Positions 51,837 through 61,824 of a stretch of 64,000 bases of DNA are shown here, piece after piece; positions within the stretch are counted from its first letter, which is position 1, and each line of letters starts with the position of its first letter. The notes under the pieces were generated by a model that made no database searches, was not told where the DNA came from, and saw only the letters and a list, made by a program, of their open reading frames with translations. Both the position numbers and the translations under genes were made by a program. This DNA is from Xanthostigma xanthostigma (taxonomy: Eukaryota; Arthropoda; Insecta; Raphidioptera; Raphidiidae): assembly GCA_963575645.1 (NCBI GenBank), contig OY754470.1, forward strand, positions 48,453,201 to 48,517,200, in the 5' to 3' direction.

Positions 51837-52418
51837 TGCCCATATTCACCGAACATATATTAAAGATAGAAGTGACTAATCTTGGAACAAAATTCGTCAG
51901 AATAAAATTTACTTTCAATTCACTAAGCAAATTAATTATCAGGTAGTTAAAGAATAAATATATACTGCACTATACTTCTTGCTCTTTTTGTTGAATATTT
52001 TGACGTTCACTCAAAAATCCGACCGATGGCGTTAGTGTCAACGTGCAAAAAAATTTCACAAAATAATAAACTTTTATCCTAACCCAATTGCACACAAAAC
52101 TTCTACTAACTTTAACGTTTTACTACTATACAGTTCACAAAAGGTTAATAAACAACACATTCTTAAATTTACAAGAGCAAACTGTAGATATAATACTATA
52201 CGTTTATAGGTTAGGTATTATGATTTATGTGGCTGCCATTATTATTTTACCAAGCGAATAAATATTTATACTCTCGAAGTAAGACAGAATAGATTTATAC
52301 CTGCAATAAACTTATTTATGGTTGATGAATTGAATTATCGCTATTTATTCCGAGGAGTAGTTATCTGAAGAACAAATGAACAGAACAAATAACTACTTGC
52401 GTTCGGTGAATATGGTCA
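51837..52418. mobile_element. TIR MITE flanked by TAA (Harbinger-like)
   Basis: TGCCCATATTCACCGAACAT at the left; TGACCATATTCACCGAACGC as the reverse complement of the right end. TAA flanks both sides (51834-51836 and 52419-52421). 582 bp, AT-rich, no coding region seen. The 3-bp TAA target suggests PIF/Harbinger, but the TIR differs from the GGC-CTAG elements at 13.2 and 41.9 kb. Confidence 0.75.
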
Positions 52419-52894
52419 TAAAACTCATACAAGATAAGTGTGATTTTCCGTTTTTTACCATTCTGGTACGTAATATAAAAATATCAACGTGAAATAATGT
52501 CTTTCATATAATTTCAATCAGGAACCAAAACTTTTCAATTAACGACTCGAGAATGAATTTGTGAGATGTGACATTTTAATATAACATGCGTGTACCGGAT
52601 TTAGATAAAAAGACTCGATAAAGTTCGCTTGAAAACTTAATGAAATATTCATGAAATACTTCTGTTGAAAACATGGGCGTAGCTAAGATGGTGCCAATGG
52701 GATACTTCCTCACCCATCCCAGCTAAGGTGTACTATGATTGAGAACAGATTAAACGACATATGCATGCTCAGCGTACAAAAATAGAGTGCTGGAAAATAA
52801 TTATACAAAAAAAACGATGTTTTGAAAAATTGATGGAAGCTTCAAGATATCTAACTTGATTTAGCATATTTTTAACTTTTCATTTTCTAAAATA
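52419..52894. other. Spacer, no gene seen
   Basis: AT-rich. GCATGCTCAGCGTACAAA near 52756 resembles GCATGCTGAGCGTACAAA near 9407, so a small repeat is shared. No gene. Confidence 0.35.
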
Positions 52895-53289
52895 ATAATG
52901 CTATAATAATGCGTTTAACGTCCGTTTCTCGACTTTATGTCATTACTATTTTCCATCTATCACACTTCCCGTTATTTTCTACACTTTTAAACTTCCAAAA
53001 ACTAATAGCAATGAGCGAATGACGGAATTTTAGGACATTTAGGATAACGCAGGCAAATTTTGAACTAGGAGTTTGACAGGTAATCGGCGATGGCCTTGAA
53101 TAAGGAACCATCTCGATATTTATCTGGAATTATTGAGGGAAACCAACAAGATGGCCGGTACAGGAATTACCGTTTCTCGGCGAGAGGCAGCAGGAAAAAG
53201 TCCCAGCCACAACTGCCCTCGCCGGGATTCGAACCCGGTACCTCCCGAATCCGAGTCTAATGCTCTCACCATTACGCTACGCGGCTCGG
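52895..53289 (-). mobile_element. tRNA-derived SINE F, full-length with 3' tail
   Basis: The reverse complement starts CCGAGCCGCGTAGCGTAATG with B box GGTTCGAATCCCGGCGAGGG and continues through the whole body to CATAAAGTCGAGAAACGGAC, GTTAAACGCATTATTATAGC and ATTATTATT. It supplies the intact 3' end that defines the LINE insertion in the 45-kb copy. One short deletion lies in the GTTTCCATGG region. Confidence 0.9.
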
Positions 53290-53639
53290 TTATAATACAG
53301 TAGTGATGTTTGACAATAAGGCCAGGCGCACATTGAGACGCAGGCGACGTAGCGCAGCATAGGGCATCGCAGCGCAGTTTTCTGTAATCCAGTAGTTAAA
53401 ATCTATACTAGCGCATATTGATAGGCAGGGCAGCACTGTGTCTGTGTTGGCCTGCGTCACGTAGTGTTTGCGACACAGTTTGTTTTTTGGAAATGCAGAT
53501 GTACAAAATGAAAAACGTAGTTTAAAATGTATGTGCGTTTTAAGTTATATGGAATATAAAAAGTGTTCGTAAATATTACGTTTTTGAAGGCGTAAGGGTA
53601 CATCAACAATGAATTATCTACTGGAAGCACTTTCTTAAT
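53290..53639. repeat. GC-rich direct repeat, possible MITE end, then spacer
   Basis: AAGGCCAGGCGCACATTGAG, ACGCAGGCGACGTAGCGCAG (53322 on) and GCGCATATTGATAGGCAGGG, CAGCACTGTG (53412 on) form an imperfect direct repeat about 83 bp apart. The TAAGGCCAGGCGCACA start resembles a Harbinger-like end, but the opposite terminus was not found. 53460-53639 is AT-rich. Confidence 0.4.
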
Positions 53640-53774
53640 ATGGATGAGTGGGAAAATATCTGTCAACCACAAGCCGCTCGCGACAAATCGCTAGCTGACG
53701 CCGTGCGCGCCGAAGAAGGGCTAAAGAAGGACGCAGAGATGCCGCCACAGGAAATAACGGCTGGTTATGTATGA
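53640..53774 (+). CDS. Small ORF, 44 codons, unknown
   Basis: ATG at 53640, TGA at 53772-53774. The product MDEWENICQPQAARDKSLAD then AVRAEEGLKKDAEMPPQEIT is hydrophilic and charged, and the base composition (GC-rich, CGC and GCC codons) contrasts with the AT-rich flank. I recognise no family. It may be the remnant of a transposon protein associated with the GC-rich repeat just upstream, or simply a chance frame. Confidence 0.25.
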   Translation: MDEWENICQPQAARDKSLADAVRAEEGLKKDAEMPPQEITAGYV

Positions 53775-53889
53775 CTGTACGTGTCAGTGACGTACGAATG
53801 GAGCCTCTTTTGATGGAGACTGATTTCCGAAAACCAAAAAGCGAAAAAGCAGTCGTTCGAACTCACCTCCCAGACGCACTTCGAACTTA
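53775..53889. other. Short spacer
   Basis: Nothing recognised. The overlapping minus-strand frame 53784-54134 runs into the Helitron and is not a gene. Confidence 0.4.
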
Positions 53890-54295
53890 TCTATATACAG
53901 ATAAATAAAATTGAAGTGTCTGTTTGTAATGTCAAAATAACAGCTTTTTACTAAATGCATATGAAAAGATATAGTCAGAGTGTCCGTCGGCAAAAATTTT
54001 ATTGATACATACTCTCCCCAAACTTTGTATATGGCTTCATTAGGCCTAGTCTGACACCTATTTCCTCTATGACTTTTCTTGATTTTGGGGCGTTTTCCCT
54101 CTAAATTGTCCGAAAGATGTCGTTTTGACGACATGTAAAAATTTATAGATGCTGTTTGTTTTTTTAATTGGATAGCTTAAAAACTTCAACCAAAACGCTA
54201 AAATAATGTTCTCTGACAAATAACATGAACCATTTAAAATGTCTGACACCTCGAATATGTCGAACATATTCGGGCGAAGCCGGACCGGGCCGCTA
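53890..54295 (+). mobile_element. Nonautonomous Helitron
   Basis: Starts TCTATATACAGATAAATAAA, TTGAAGTGTCTGTTTGTAAT at 53890 (A before it) and ends CGGGCGAAGCCGGACCGGGC, CGCTAG at 54295 (T after it). Internal ACTAAATGCATATG block. 406 bp. The 5' end differs from families D and E while the 3' end is of E type, another case of end swapping. Confidence 0.8.
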
Positions 54296-54821
54296 GTAAT
54301 AACATAAAGTCACAGCTGTACATAATAAATTTCAACATGCTCAAGATACAGTATCCCAATGGAAACGACTCTGATTTTATCGTGTGGATGTACCGTCCCT
54401 CATCCCATCAAGGAAGAGTTCACCGTTCGGGAATAGAAGTGGGACCACGCATCGTGGGATTAACATCCAATACCTAGGTTGTTATTTAGCAGATGTGAAA
54501 AATCGTCATTGTGGTCCAATGTTCTATATTGACGGAACCAAAATCAGATCATAATAAATTTTCTTTCACAACTACTGAATTTAACACAACCCGTGAGGTG
54601 GGGCGTTTACTAGGACTCTAAAAATGAGACCCTTGCGGTCTAAAAGACAAAATTTCCAGTATATTCATTATTTAATATTAAATATGTAATTAAAAAATTA
54701 GACCCCATGAAATTTTTTTCACCAAATCCTAAAATATATTTTTTTGCATTTTTTTTTTTAACAAAAAAAAAACGATGACAGATTTTGATCAAGTTTCTTT
54801 AGGAGAGAACAGTTCCTTATC
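54296..54821. other. Spacer, no gene seen
   Basis: Mixed to AT-rich sequence with no recognised feature. Confidence 0.4.
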
Positions 54822-54966
54822 CCTATGGTAACTCATGATGCAAAACAATGCTGAATTGAGTAAACAAATGTCTGGTTTTCTGCAGCGTTCTCTCTTTTAA
54901 CTGAGGACACTTTCACTTATGGCAAGCAGATGCACTAGCGTACTCTAGTTACCTATATCTCTATGG
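54822..54966 (-). repeat. Repeat H, uninterrupted copy
   Basis: The reverse complement runs CATAGAGATATAGGTAACTA, GAGTACGCTAG, CATAAGTGAAAGTGTCC, TTTGTTTACTCAATTCAGCA, TTGTTTTGCATCATG, then ACCATAGGGATAAGGAACTG. It is continuous here, whereas the copy at 29989/31781 is broken after CATTGTTTT. The two ends of the unit carry the similar word CCATAG(A/G)GATA(T)A(A)GG. Confidence 0.7.
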
Positions 54967-55984
54967 ATAATACTGACGTTAATAAGCTTCTATTGGCATC
55001 CTTACAAAGTCTATATCATTTTTTGCAGTATTTTTATTTTGATAAAATAAACTTTCGAACGACTTTAATACGCTTCTATTGTCACTTTAACAAAGTCGAT
55101 ATTGTTTTTTATTCGAGAGATTTCGTGTAAAATTCACTTTTATGCAGGCTTACGCTTCTATTGTCACTTTAACAAAGTCGATATTGTTTTTTATTCGAGA
55201 GATTTCGTGTAAAATTCACTTTTATGCAGGCTTTTTCTTTAAACAAAAAAAAAAACGGCCGGGTCGATTTTAAAAAAAAAATCTTTGGGATCAAACCGAC
55301 GTTAACACTCCTCGATTCACATCAAAACTAGGTCGCTATAATTTTTTATTCGCGAAATATTCCGTAAAATTTACTTTTCGGTTCCGAGAAAAGCTGACAA
55401 CTTTCAGGACTTTCTCGGAAAACTCGAGCTTCTGGCAACTTTTGTGGTCACCTTGTAATATAAATAATCGAGTAGTGAAATTTTGGAATTTAATATCAGT
55501 ATTAATATTTGACGTAAGCAGGTATATGAGATATATAGGAAAACGGGAAGGGAATGTTCAGAGTAATATATTATGCATACGTCATTTTGTTATGTAATTC
55601 ACGTGATAAATTGACGTGAAATAAATTTGATGTAAAGTGGTGAGCTCGAGGCTCACTAAAATATTCTAATTTCCAAACGTCAGCTGACTATATTCAACGT
55701 TTTAAAAAGCACCACGAGCATTATTTTGGATTTCAAACCTCAGTATAAAGGTACTTGTCCACTTTTCACGTTTTTTTTTTTTCAAACATCCGCCATCTTT
55801 TTTTCTTTTTTAGGATTTTTCAGTAAATGAGCTGATAAGATACCATTTGATTTTTTTATTTCGAACTTGCCGATCCTGAGATTAACTGGAAGAACATTTT
55901 TTTAAGGCCTCGACATTAATGCTCTCTGGATATTATTTAAAAAATGAAAATAAAAAAAAACGTAATTATTTTTGTACTGAAGAA
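54967..55984. other. Spacer containing a perfect 82-bp tandem duplication
   Basis: No gene seen. 55069-55150 and 55151-55232 are identical. The remainder is AT-rich with a moderately GC-containing stretch at 55380-55460. Confidence 0.5.
55069..55232 (+). repeat. Perfect tandem duplication, 2 x 82 bp
   Basis: Unit TACGCTTCTATTGTCACTTT ... TTCACTTTTATGCAGGCT occurs twice back-to-back without a mismatch. A diverged third piece (AAGCTTCTATTGGCATCCTT ... ACAAAGTCTATATC) precedes it near 54983. Recent duplication or an assembly artefact. Confidence 0.9.
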
Positions 55985-56206
55985 AGTGACTAGCCGTAAA
56001 TAGCTCTGGTTTGTAAAAAAGCTTAAACTTTGCCATCTCATCAACGAATAGTTACAACTAGTATAATTTTATACTAAAGAGGCTAATATGTTCGTCGCTT
56101 TATGATCTCGATGAATGTTAGTGAACTTTTTTTACAAACAGCATCGTTTTTTGAAACGGCTAGCCGCTTTGTAAATTCGCAAAATTTACAATTCGGCTGT
56201 GACAGA
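55985..56206. repeat. Inverted-repeat MITE, CGGCTAGCCG type
   Basis: GTGACTAGCCGTAAATAGCT and GGTTTGTAAAAAAGCTTAAA at the left face TTTTTTTACAAACAGCATCG and ACGGCTAGCCGCTTTGTAAA at the right. The right end, ATTTACAATTCGGCTGTGAC, matches the hairpin MITE at 39735-39837. Confidence 0.5.
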
Positions 56207-57804
56207 TGTACTACATTCACAGTATATCAAATACGAGAATTAATATTTACATTGCTTATGCGCAAATAAATATTCATTACGCTTAAAAGGCAATTTAACA
56301 AATCTGAATTGTAGAAAGTTAAGTGTTTGCCAGAAATAAATTAATATGGAACTAACAGACACTCTAGTTCCCCAAGTACTAGTTAATGTGTCCATTTTTG
56401 GTGTGCGTCTATCATTTTTAGTTGTAGGATTATTTTTCGGTCACAAAAAATCACAAACACACAATCAGAAACAGTTGTGGTTTGAATTTTATTTGCCATT
56501 TCGTTGAAACAACGTGCATAATAATTTGCGAATAATTTCTTAAATTCAAAATTGAAAATATTATTTTTAAAAATTTTGTCAAAGTAACAAAAGCTAAAAA
56601 ATCTTACCTTTATTTTGTTGCCATCTTGTTCTGTGTTTCAAAAATATTTAACTCAAATGTCTGATTCTTCAAAATAGAACTATTAGTTTTAGACCACATT
56701 TTTTAATATGATACACATGTTGATTAGCATATATTTATTAAGAAATTAAAGGTTGATAGATAATCTAATCTAACGATGAATCATAAAAATTTGATGATAA
56801 TGTTTAAGAACATAGAAATTTTTATTAAAATTTTTTTTTTTTCGTTAATTCAAATCATTATTTTTACGTATTTCAAAACTATCGTTCTTAGAGACAAACA
56901 GGCTCTTTTCCAAAAATATGTTTTTTGAATCGCGGGGAATTTTTTTATTAAAAATCGAAAAGTGAATTTTGACCTAAATTACTGCCATTTTTGAACTTGA
57001 AATGAGTTGAGCATAAAATAAAAAAAGCGAATACAAATAGCTCATTTGGGATTTGAACCTTGAGAGGTTTGACATATCTAATAATAATTGACGACCCTCA
57101 CGTATGCATTGAGCATATAATATTATCAAAGACGTACATGCACTTTTGTTTCTATGGTCCTTTCCTTGGTAAGGTTTGAACCCAAATGTGAGCTTTTGTT
57201 TCATGACGATTTCATACGTAGCTCGGGTAATTAAGTACTTATATATTGTAATAAAAATATATTAATATTATGATTCTTAAGATTTTATTTAAAATTATTG
57301 TTGTTTTTTTAGCACTGATACGATTTTTTTAGATTTATATGCTGCTGGATAATTATTTTAATAGCAAATAGCTATAACAAAAAAAAAATAAAAGTTATCA
57401 CAAATAAAATTTATAACGCTGGAATCTAAAAAAAAACATTTTTATTAATTAAAAAAACTTCATATTTGCACACTAAACCGTTTACAAAATGTTAAAACAA
57501 ATAAAATACGTAATTTAATTTAATGAAACGTGTAGTATTATTTACGCGAAATCACACAAAATAATGTCAATAACAAAAACTGTAACAAAAACTAACACAA
57601 TTTTATTACATTATATTAAATATTCACTTCAATATTTATACAATAAACGTGTTAAAGTGTCTAAATTTACATCGAAACTGCATTGCGTTTATTGCATGTC
57701 GTATCTGGCTAATTACTTACGTAATTAGTACAATGGCAATATTTTTATTCGGCGTAAAGTATCTCTGGTACGGTTTCAAATTTACTTGTAGTGACGTCAC
57801 ACTA
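56207..57804. other. AT-rich spacer with two B-box-like words
   Basis: No gene. On the minus strand AAGGTTCAAATCCCAAATGA (about 57065-57045) and TGGGTTCAAACCTTACC (about 57184-57168) look like Pol III B boxes of decayed tRNA-derived repeats, but no A box or SINE body could be matched. A TGACGTCA octamer lies at 57792-57799. Confidence 0.4.
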
Positions 57805-58147
57805 AAGGTACGTTCAGATCTACTTTTCAGCACGTAACGTGGCAGACACGACACAGAAATAGCTTTTACATCTATACAGCAACAGCACACCCGGCATGAA
57901 CAGACGCCATCAGGCAAACTAGAAAGTGCCCGTGCATACCATATTCCGCAATTTTTCGATAGAAGAACTAGCCTTGATGGCAATTTGACTAGAACAGGAA
58001 GAATCGGGTTGTATAGAAGTACAACAAAGAAAAAGAAACTTTGCAGTGCATCCCATGAACTCAAAACGAAAAAAAGAAGGAGAATTGTATTATAATAATA
58101 TACATTACATACGTAATACACATTATATAAGGAGCGTCATCTTTTAG
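57805..58147 (+). pseudogene. PIF/Harbinger element fragment with transposase N-terminus
   Basis: The start GGTACGTTCAGATCTACTTT, preceded by TAAA, looks like a Harbinger terminus. From 57950 a frame reads FSIEELALMAI, a TGA at 57986-57988, then RKRNFAVHPMNSKRKKEGEL. This matches the conserved N-terminal R..(F/W).VHPMN..R...GEF of insect Harbinger nucleases. The frame ends at 58145-58147. No right terminus or catalytic part was found. Antisense frame 57717-58121 is a shadow. Confidence 0.6.
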
Positions 58148-58214
58148 TTGGTTGTCACCACAGAACAACCTATTACTGTTCTGTCGTTGTCACTGTACCT
58201 GCGATCACTTAGAT

Positions 58215-58740
58215 CAGAGGTTCCCAAACTTTTTTGTCTCGTAGACCACTTGCCATGTTTTTCGGTTTTGGGTAGACCTCCTGCTTATCTGATATTGATT
58301 TTTTGGAAATTCATTAATTTCAAATGTATTTTTGACAACCGGTATAGTGCTACTCACTTTGAACGATTTAAATTTATAACGGTAGTGAAATGTAGTGTGA
58401 AATGTTTAGTTTTATACATTTATTAATTAGACTCAAATTAAACGAATTAAATTAAAATTTACTTTCTGTTACATAAAATAACTAAGCAATAAAAAATGCT
58501 TTTAGTGTGAGGGATGAACCTGATGCTTTAATAATAAATTTTCAACATTTGGCATCAATTTAGTTAGATTTAATCTTAAATCTCTTTGGTTAACGATGTC
58601 CAGTTTTTGTTAGGAGATTCACTATCGTTGACCCCCATTTTCATTTCATGGACCCCCAATTTTTTTTCCCGCTGACATGGACCTCTTGCAAGTTGTCGTC
58701 GACCCCTGGGAGTCGATATAGACCACTTTGGGAATCACTG
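58215..58740. mobile_element. hAT MITE with perfect 8-bp target duplication
   Basis: Termini CAGAGGTTCCCAAA and (reverse complement) CAGTGATTCCCAAA, 12 of 14 identical. ACTTAGAT lies at 58207-58214 and again at 58741-58748, an exact 8-bp duplication. Subterminal words: CGTAGACCACTTGCCATG at the left; CCCCTGGGAGTCGATATAGA and CATGGACCTCTTGC at the right. 526 bp, no transposase. Confidence 0.9.
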
Positions 58741-58748
58741 ACTTAGAT

Positions 58749-59598
58749 CATACAAAGATGTATATTCCCGAACCAACGCTATTAATTTTTCCTGGTCCAT
58801 GTTTCTCCACAAAGCCACTGAATATAACCAAACCAAACTGTCTGTGTCGGCGATCGCGCGACTGCCACAGACACGCCGGCACAGACAAAACAATTCTTGC
58901 GGAGAATGCTGGCCCGTGTTTGCGCGGACACGCTCCGTTCGCGTGCGGTAGATGTGAATACACCTAATATACAGTATATAAAAGAATATTATTTTGTTTG
59001 CCACGCCACGTGTCTGACACGCTCAATGTCTAGATCTGAACGAAGCTTTATACTTCAAAATATAAATCGGCAGTTATGTGCGGGCAGGTATGTATATCGT
59101 CCCGTGCATTAAAACTGTGCCGCTTATATTGTCATTACAGACGTCACTCGCATTATTACTATTTTCTTTTTAACACTTTCTCGTTTTTTTAATGGTTTTC
59201 TTATGCTCAAAATTCCATCGGGTGTATGGGCCAAAATAATGATTGGAATTTTGATAGCGGAATGTGAAAAATAAATAAACTTTTGAAAACGGACAATATG
59301 AAGAAAAGAATACACCCTGCAGTAGAAAAAAGTAGGACCACAGAAAAAAATTATAAATAATTTTTTAACGTTATTTATTAAAAATATATTAAAAATTTAT
59401 TTGGCACACTATATAAAAACATACTTATACAATATAAAATTGCAATAACAGTAATCATCAATGAATATTGTATTTATATTAATTAATAACAATATTAATT
59501 ATTTACAGTGTTTATACAGTCTGGATTAATTTTGTGATAATAAAACAACACAATAAAATTCAATAAACAAATCTTTGATTAACGTCTGATTAGAATTC
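58749..59598. other. Spacer with GC-rich patch at 58840-58970
   Basis: 58840-58970 (CGGCGATCGCGCGACTGCCA, CAGACACGCCGGCACAGAC, TTGCGCGGACACGCTCCG) carries repeated CAGACA/TGTCTG words on both strands, similar in style to the GC-rich Harbinger-like elements, but TIRs were not found. Several overlapping short frames here are not supported as genes. Confidence 0.35.
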
Positions 59599-59994
59599 TT
59601 CAAAAAATAAAATTATCGACCAATTTTCCAGACAAATATATTAACAAAAAATAGTAATTAATACATTGACGTTTCGGTCCGGATTTGGATTTTCTTCAGA
59701 ACTGATCTAAAAAATATAAAAATAATTAATATTAAATTCATATTTGAAAAAAGTAGCTTCAAGTTTTTAAATTGTTATCAAAAATGGAAAAAATAATAAC
59801 AAACAAATTTTTTAATAATAATTTAAAAACTTGAAGCGAATTTTCTTAAATACGAATTAGAAATTAATTATTTTTATATTTTTTAGATCAGTTCTGAAGA
59901 AGCTCCAAATCCGGACCAAAACGTCAATGTATTAATTATTATTTTTTGTTAATATATTTGTCTAAAAAATTGGTCGATAATTTTATTTATTGAA
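59599..59994. repeat. Family I foldback, most complete copy
   Basis: Arms of about 150 bp: AATAAAATTATCGACCAATT, CATTGACGTTTCGGTCCGGA and TTTTCTTCAGAACTGATCTA at the left; TAGATCAGTTCTGAAGAAGC, TCCAAATCCGGACCAAAACG and AAAATTGGTCGATAATTTTA at the right. An AT-rich centre separates them and also contains an inverted GCTTCAAGTTTTTAAAT pair. Noncoding. Confidence 0.8.
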
Positions 59995-60921
59995 AAATTC
60001 AATAAATATACAGCTTAATATTTTTACTTACGATGTAAATGTTTTTTAAGAATACCATTTTCTCGTGAAATTTTTCATATTCTTAAGGTAAATTATTTTT
60101 ATAATAAACATTTTTCATAATAGCAGTTATAAGAATTATATGCATAAATAATTAATTAACGTTACCTTAAGATTGTAAATTTGAATGCGCCATTTTTTTG
60201 ACACGTACTTGAAAAAGCGAAAAATAATAAAACTTTGAAGTCGGTGCCAATTTAGTTACTATAATTTTTTATGTAGGGTACCTGTGTACGTTACGGCCGT
60301 CAATGTTTTGTATCTATAATTCGGTTGTAATGACCAATGACGTCACTTTGAATGATGCAAATAAGTATTTTGATTAAGAATGATCTTAATATAAAGATTA
60401 CATTTTTATTTTTTTGATTAAGACTAGATTTTAAGGGTCTAATTGGCAAAAGATGATATTTTCTACATAAATCTGGCATTGACTCATTAGGTTTCCAAAA
60501 GTAAAAAAGCTTTTTATACATTAACACAAACCTTTTCAAAATTAATTGTAATTTTTTTAATTGCAGAAAAAATAAAAAAAACAATTTAAAAATTATTTAA
60601 ATAAGTTAATTTCAGGTCTACGTAAAAAATTGTCGAAAGATCGAAGTTAGTATTTTTTCTTTGCAAATAGACTCTTAAAATATTTTATAGTCACGCGTTT
60701 TAAACATTGCTCTTTTGTAACACGTGCATGCCAATAATGACGTAAAATGTCACACATGCGCAGATTAAAACAAATGTGTTTTAGTCTCTCTCTTTCGAGT
60801 CGAATGTAATTGAAAGTGTAAACCAAGTATATCTGACAGTACGCCCAGCCTAAAATATCTTTTTACTATGCTTTTGTTAGTATGTAATGCTGTTATTCCA
60901 ATGCCACAAAAAGGAGTGTGT
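59995..60921. other. AT-rich spacer
   Basis: A TGACGTCA octamer lies at 60338-60345. A 94-codon minus-strand frame (60300-60584) in AT-rich sequence has no support as a gene. Confidence 0.4.
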
Positions 60922-61008
60922 GTTACACGGGTAGAAAGTTGACGTTTGCGACACGCTTCTCGTGTGTGGTAAACTTCACATACCAACTTTCTGCCCTAGT
61001 GTAATAAC
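60922..61008. repeat. Hairpin MITE (87 bp)
   Basis: GTTACACGGGTAGAAAGTTG faces CAACTTTCTGCCCTAGTGTA, with GCGACACGCTTCTCGTGTGT at the loop. The whole unit folds on itself. From memory similar hairpins are dispersed in insect genomes. Confidence 0.75.
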
Positions 61009-61248
61009 TATTGATCTGACAGCTTTGAGCGAATTTTTAATTATTTTTATTCCTCATTAGTGAGTAAAAAAGGATAGTTTATTCCACAGTATATACGTTT
61101 CTTTCCCTTCTTACAATTCTTAACTCATTTTTTATTTGTAAAATTATGTAAGTACTGAAAGAGTTCTTAAAACTAAACATCGAGTATAGAATAAAATAAA
61201 GCCGTATACATATTTTAATTTGGCAAACTGTCCGCGACGTTTGAAGAA
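61009..61248. other. Short spacer
   Basis: Nothing recognised. Confidence 0.4.
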
Positions 61249-61386
61249 AAATAGTATACACCACACTGGCCGAAGGTGTGATAACCTTGCTATGCTTCAT
61301 GATGCCCTCGACTTTGCCTCAGGCATCATGGCGCGCAGGGCAAATATCACACTTTCGGCCCTTGTGGTGTAATATAGGTACTATTC
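61249..61386. repeat. Hairpin MITE (~138 bp)
   Basis: AATAGTATACACCACACTGG, CCGAAGGTGTGATAACCTTG and TTCATGATGCC at the left pair with GGCATCATGGCGCGCAGGGC, AAATATCACACTTTCGGCCC and TTGTGGTGTAATATAGGTAC at the right. The loop is CTCGACTTTGCCTCA. Near-complete palindrome. Confidence 0.8.
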
Positions 61387-61528
61387 AATTTGTGGTGTGC
61401 AGTCAACATATGAAATATATTCAAATAAAAAATCGACAAATTTCGCTCGTTTGAAATACATTTCTAATTTCTATACCGATGTTTATTAATTAGGTCTGGA
61501 ACTGTAAAGTATACGGCCTATGTACATA

Positions 61529-61735
61529 TTACGATATAGTATCATCGCTGTCTAGTTCACTCCAGTTTCCTGAGTCCGGAACTTTAGCTACGTCTGGAGG
61601 ACGATGTAACTCCGGTCATATCTCCAGAATTGCGTCCTGGTCGCCGGGTAGACTGTCAGCAAGAGAGTGGCTCTCCACTGGAATAGGACCCGGCATTGTA
61701 TCGTCCAGGACATCCTCGAACTTACAACTGTATTT
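61529..61735 (-). pseudogene. Coding-like fragment of unknown family, one in-frame stop
   Basis: On the minus strand one frame reads KFEDVLDDTMPGPIPVESHS, then LADSLPGDQDAILEI, a TGA at 61618-61616, then PELHRPPDVAKVPDSGNWSE, LDSDDTIS and TAA at 61531-61529. Composition is near 50% GC in an AT-rich setting, and the product is acidic with proline-rich turns. The ATACAG just upstream (minus strand) could be a 3' splice site. I do not recognise the family. Either a decayed host exon/retrocopy or part of a transposon protein. Confidence 0.4.
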
Positions 61736-61824
61736 TGATAAATATTAACATTATACTAAAGACTGTACAGGCTGATTAAATCACTGTTAATTATTATTTT
61801 CATATAAAGAGATAATGTTAATGG

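Noticed and set aside
53784..54134. 116-codon minus-strand open frame
   Set aside because: Lies mostly inside the Helitron at 53890-54295 in antisense; no domain.
57717..58121. 134-codon minus-strand open frame
   Set aside because: Antisense to the Harbinger-like fragment at 57950-58147. The hydrophobic, cysteine-rich translation is a shadow of that sequence.
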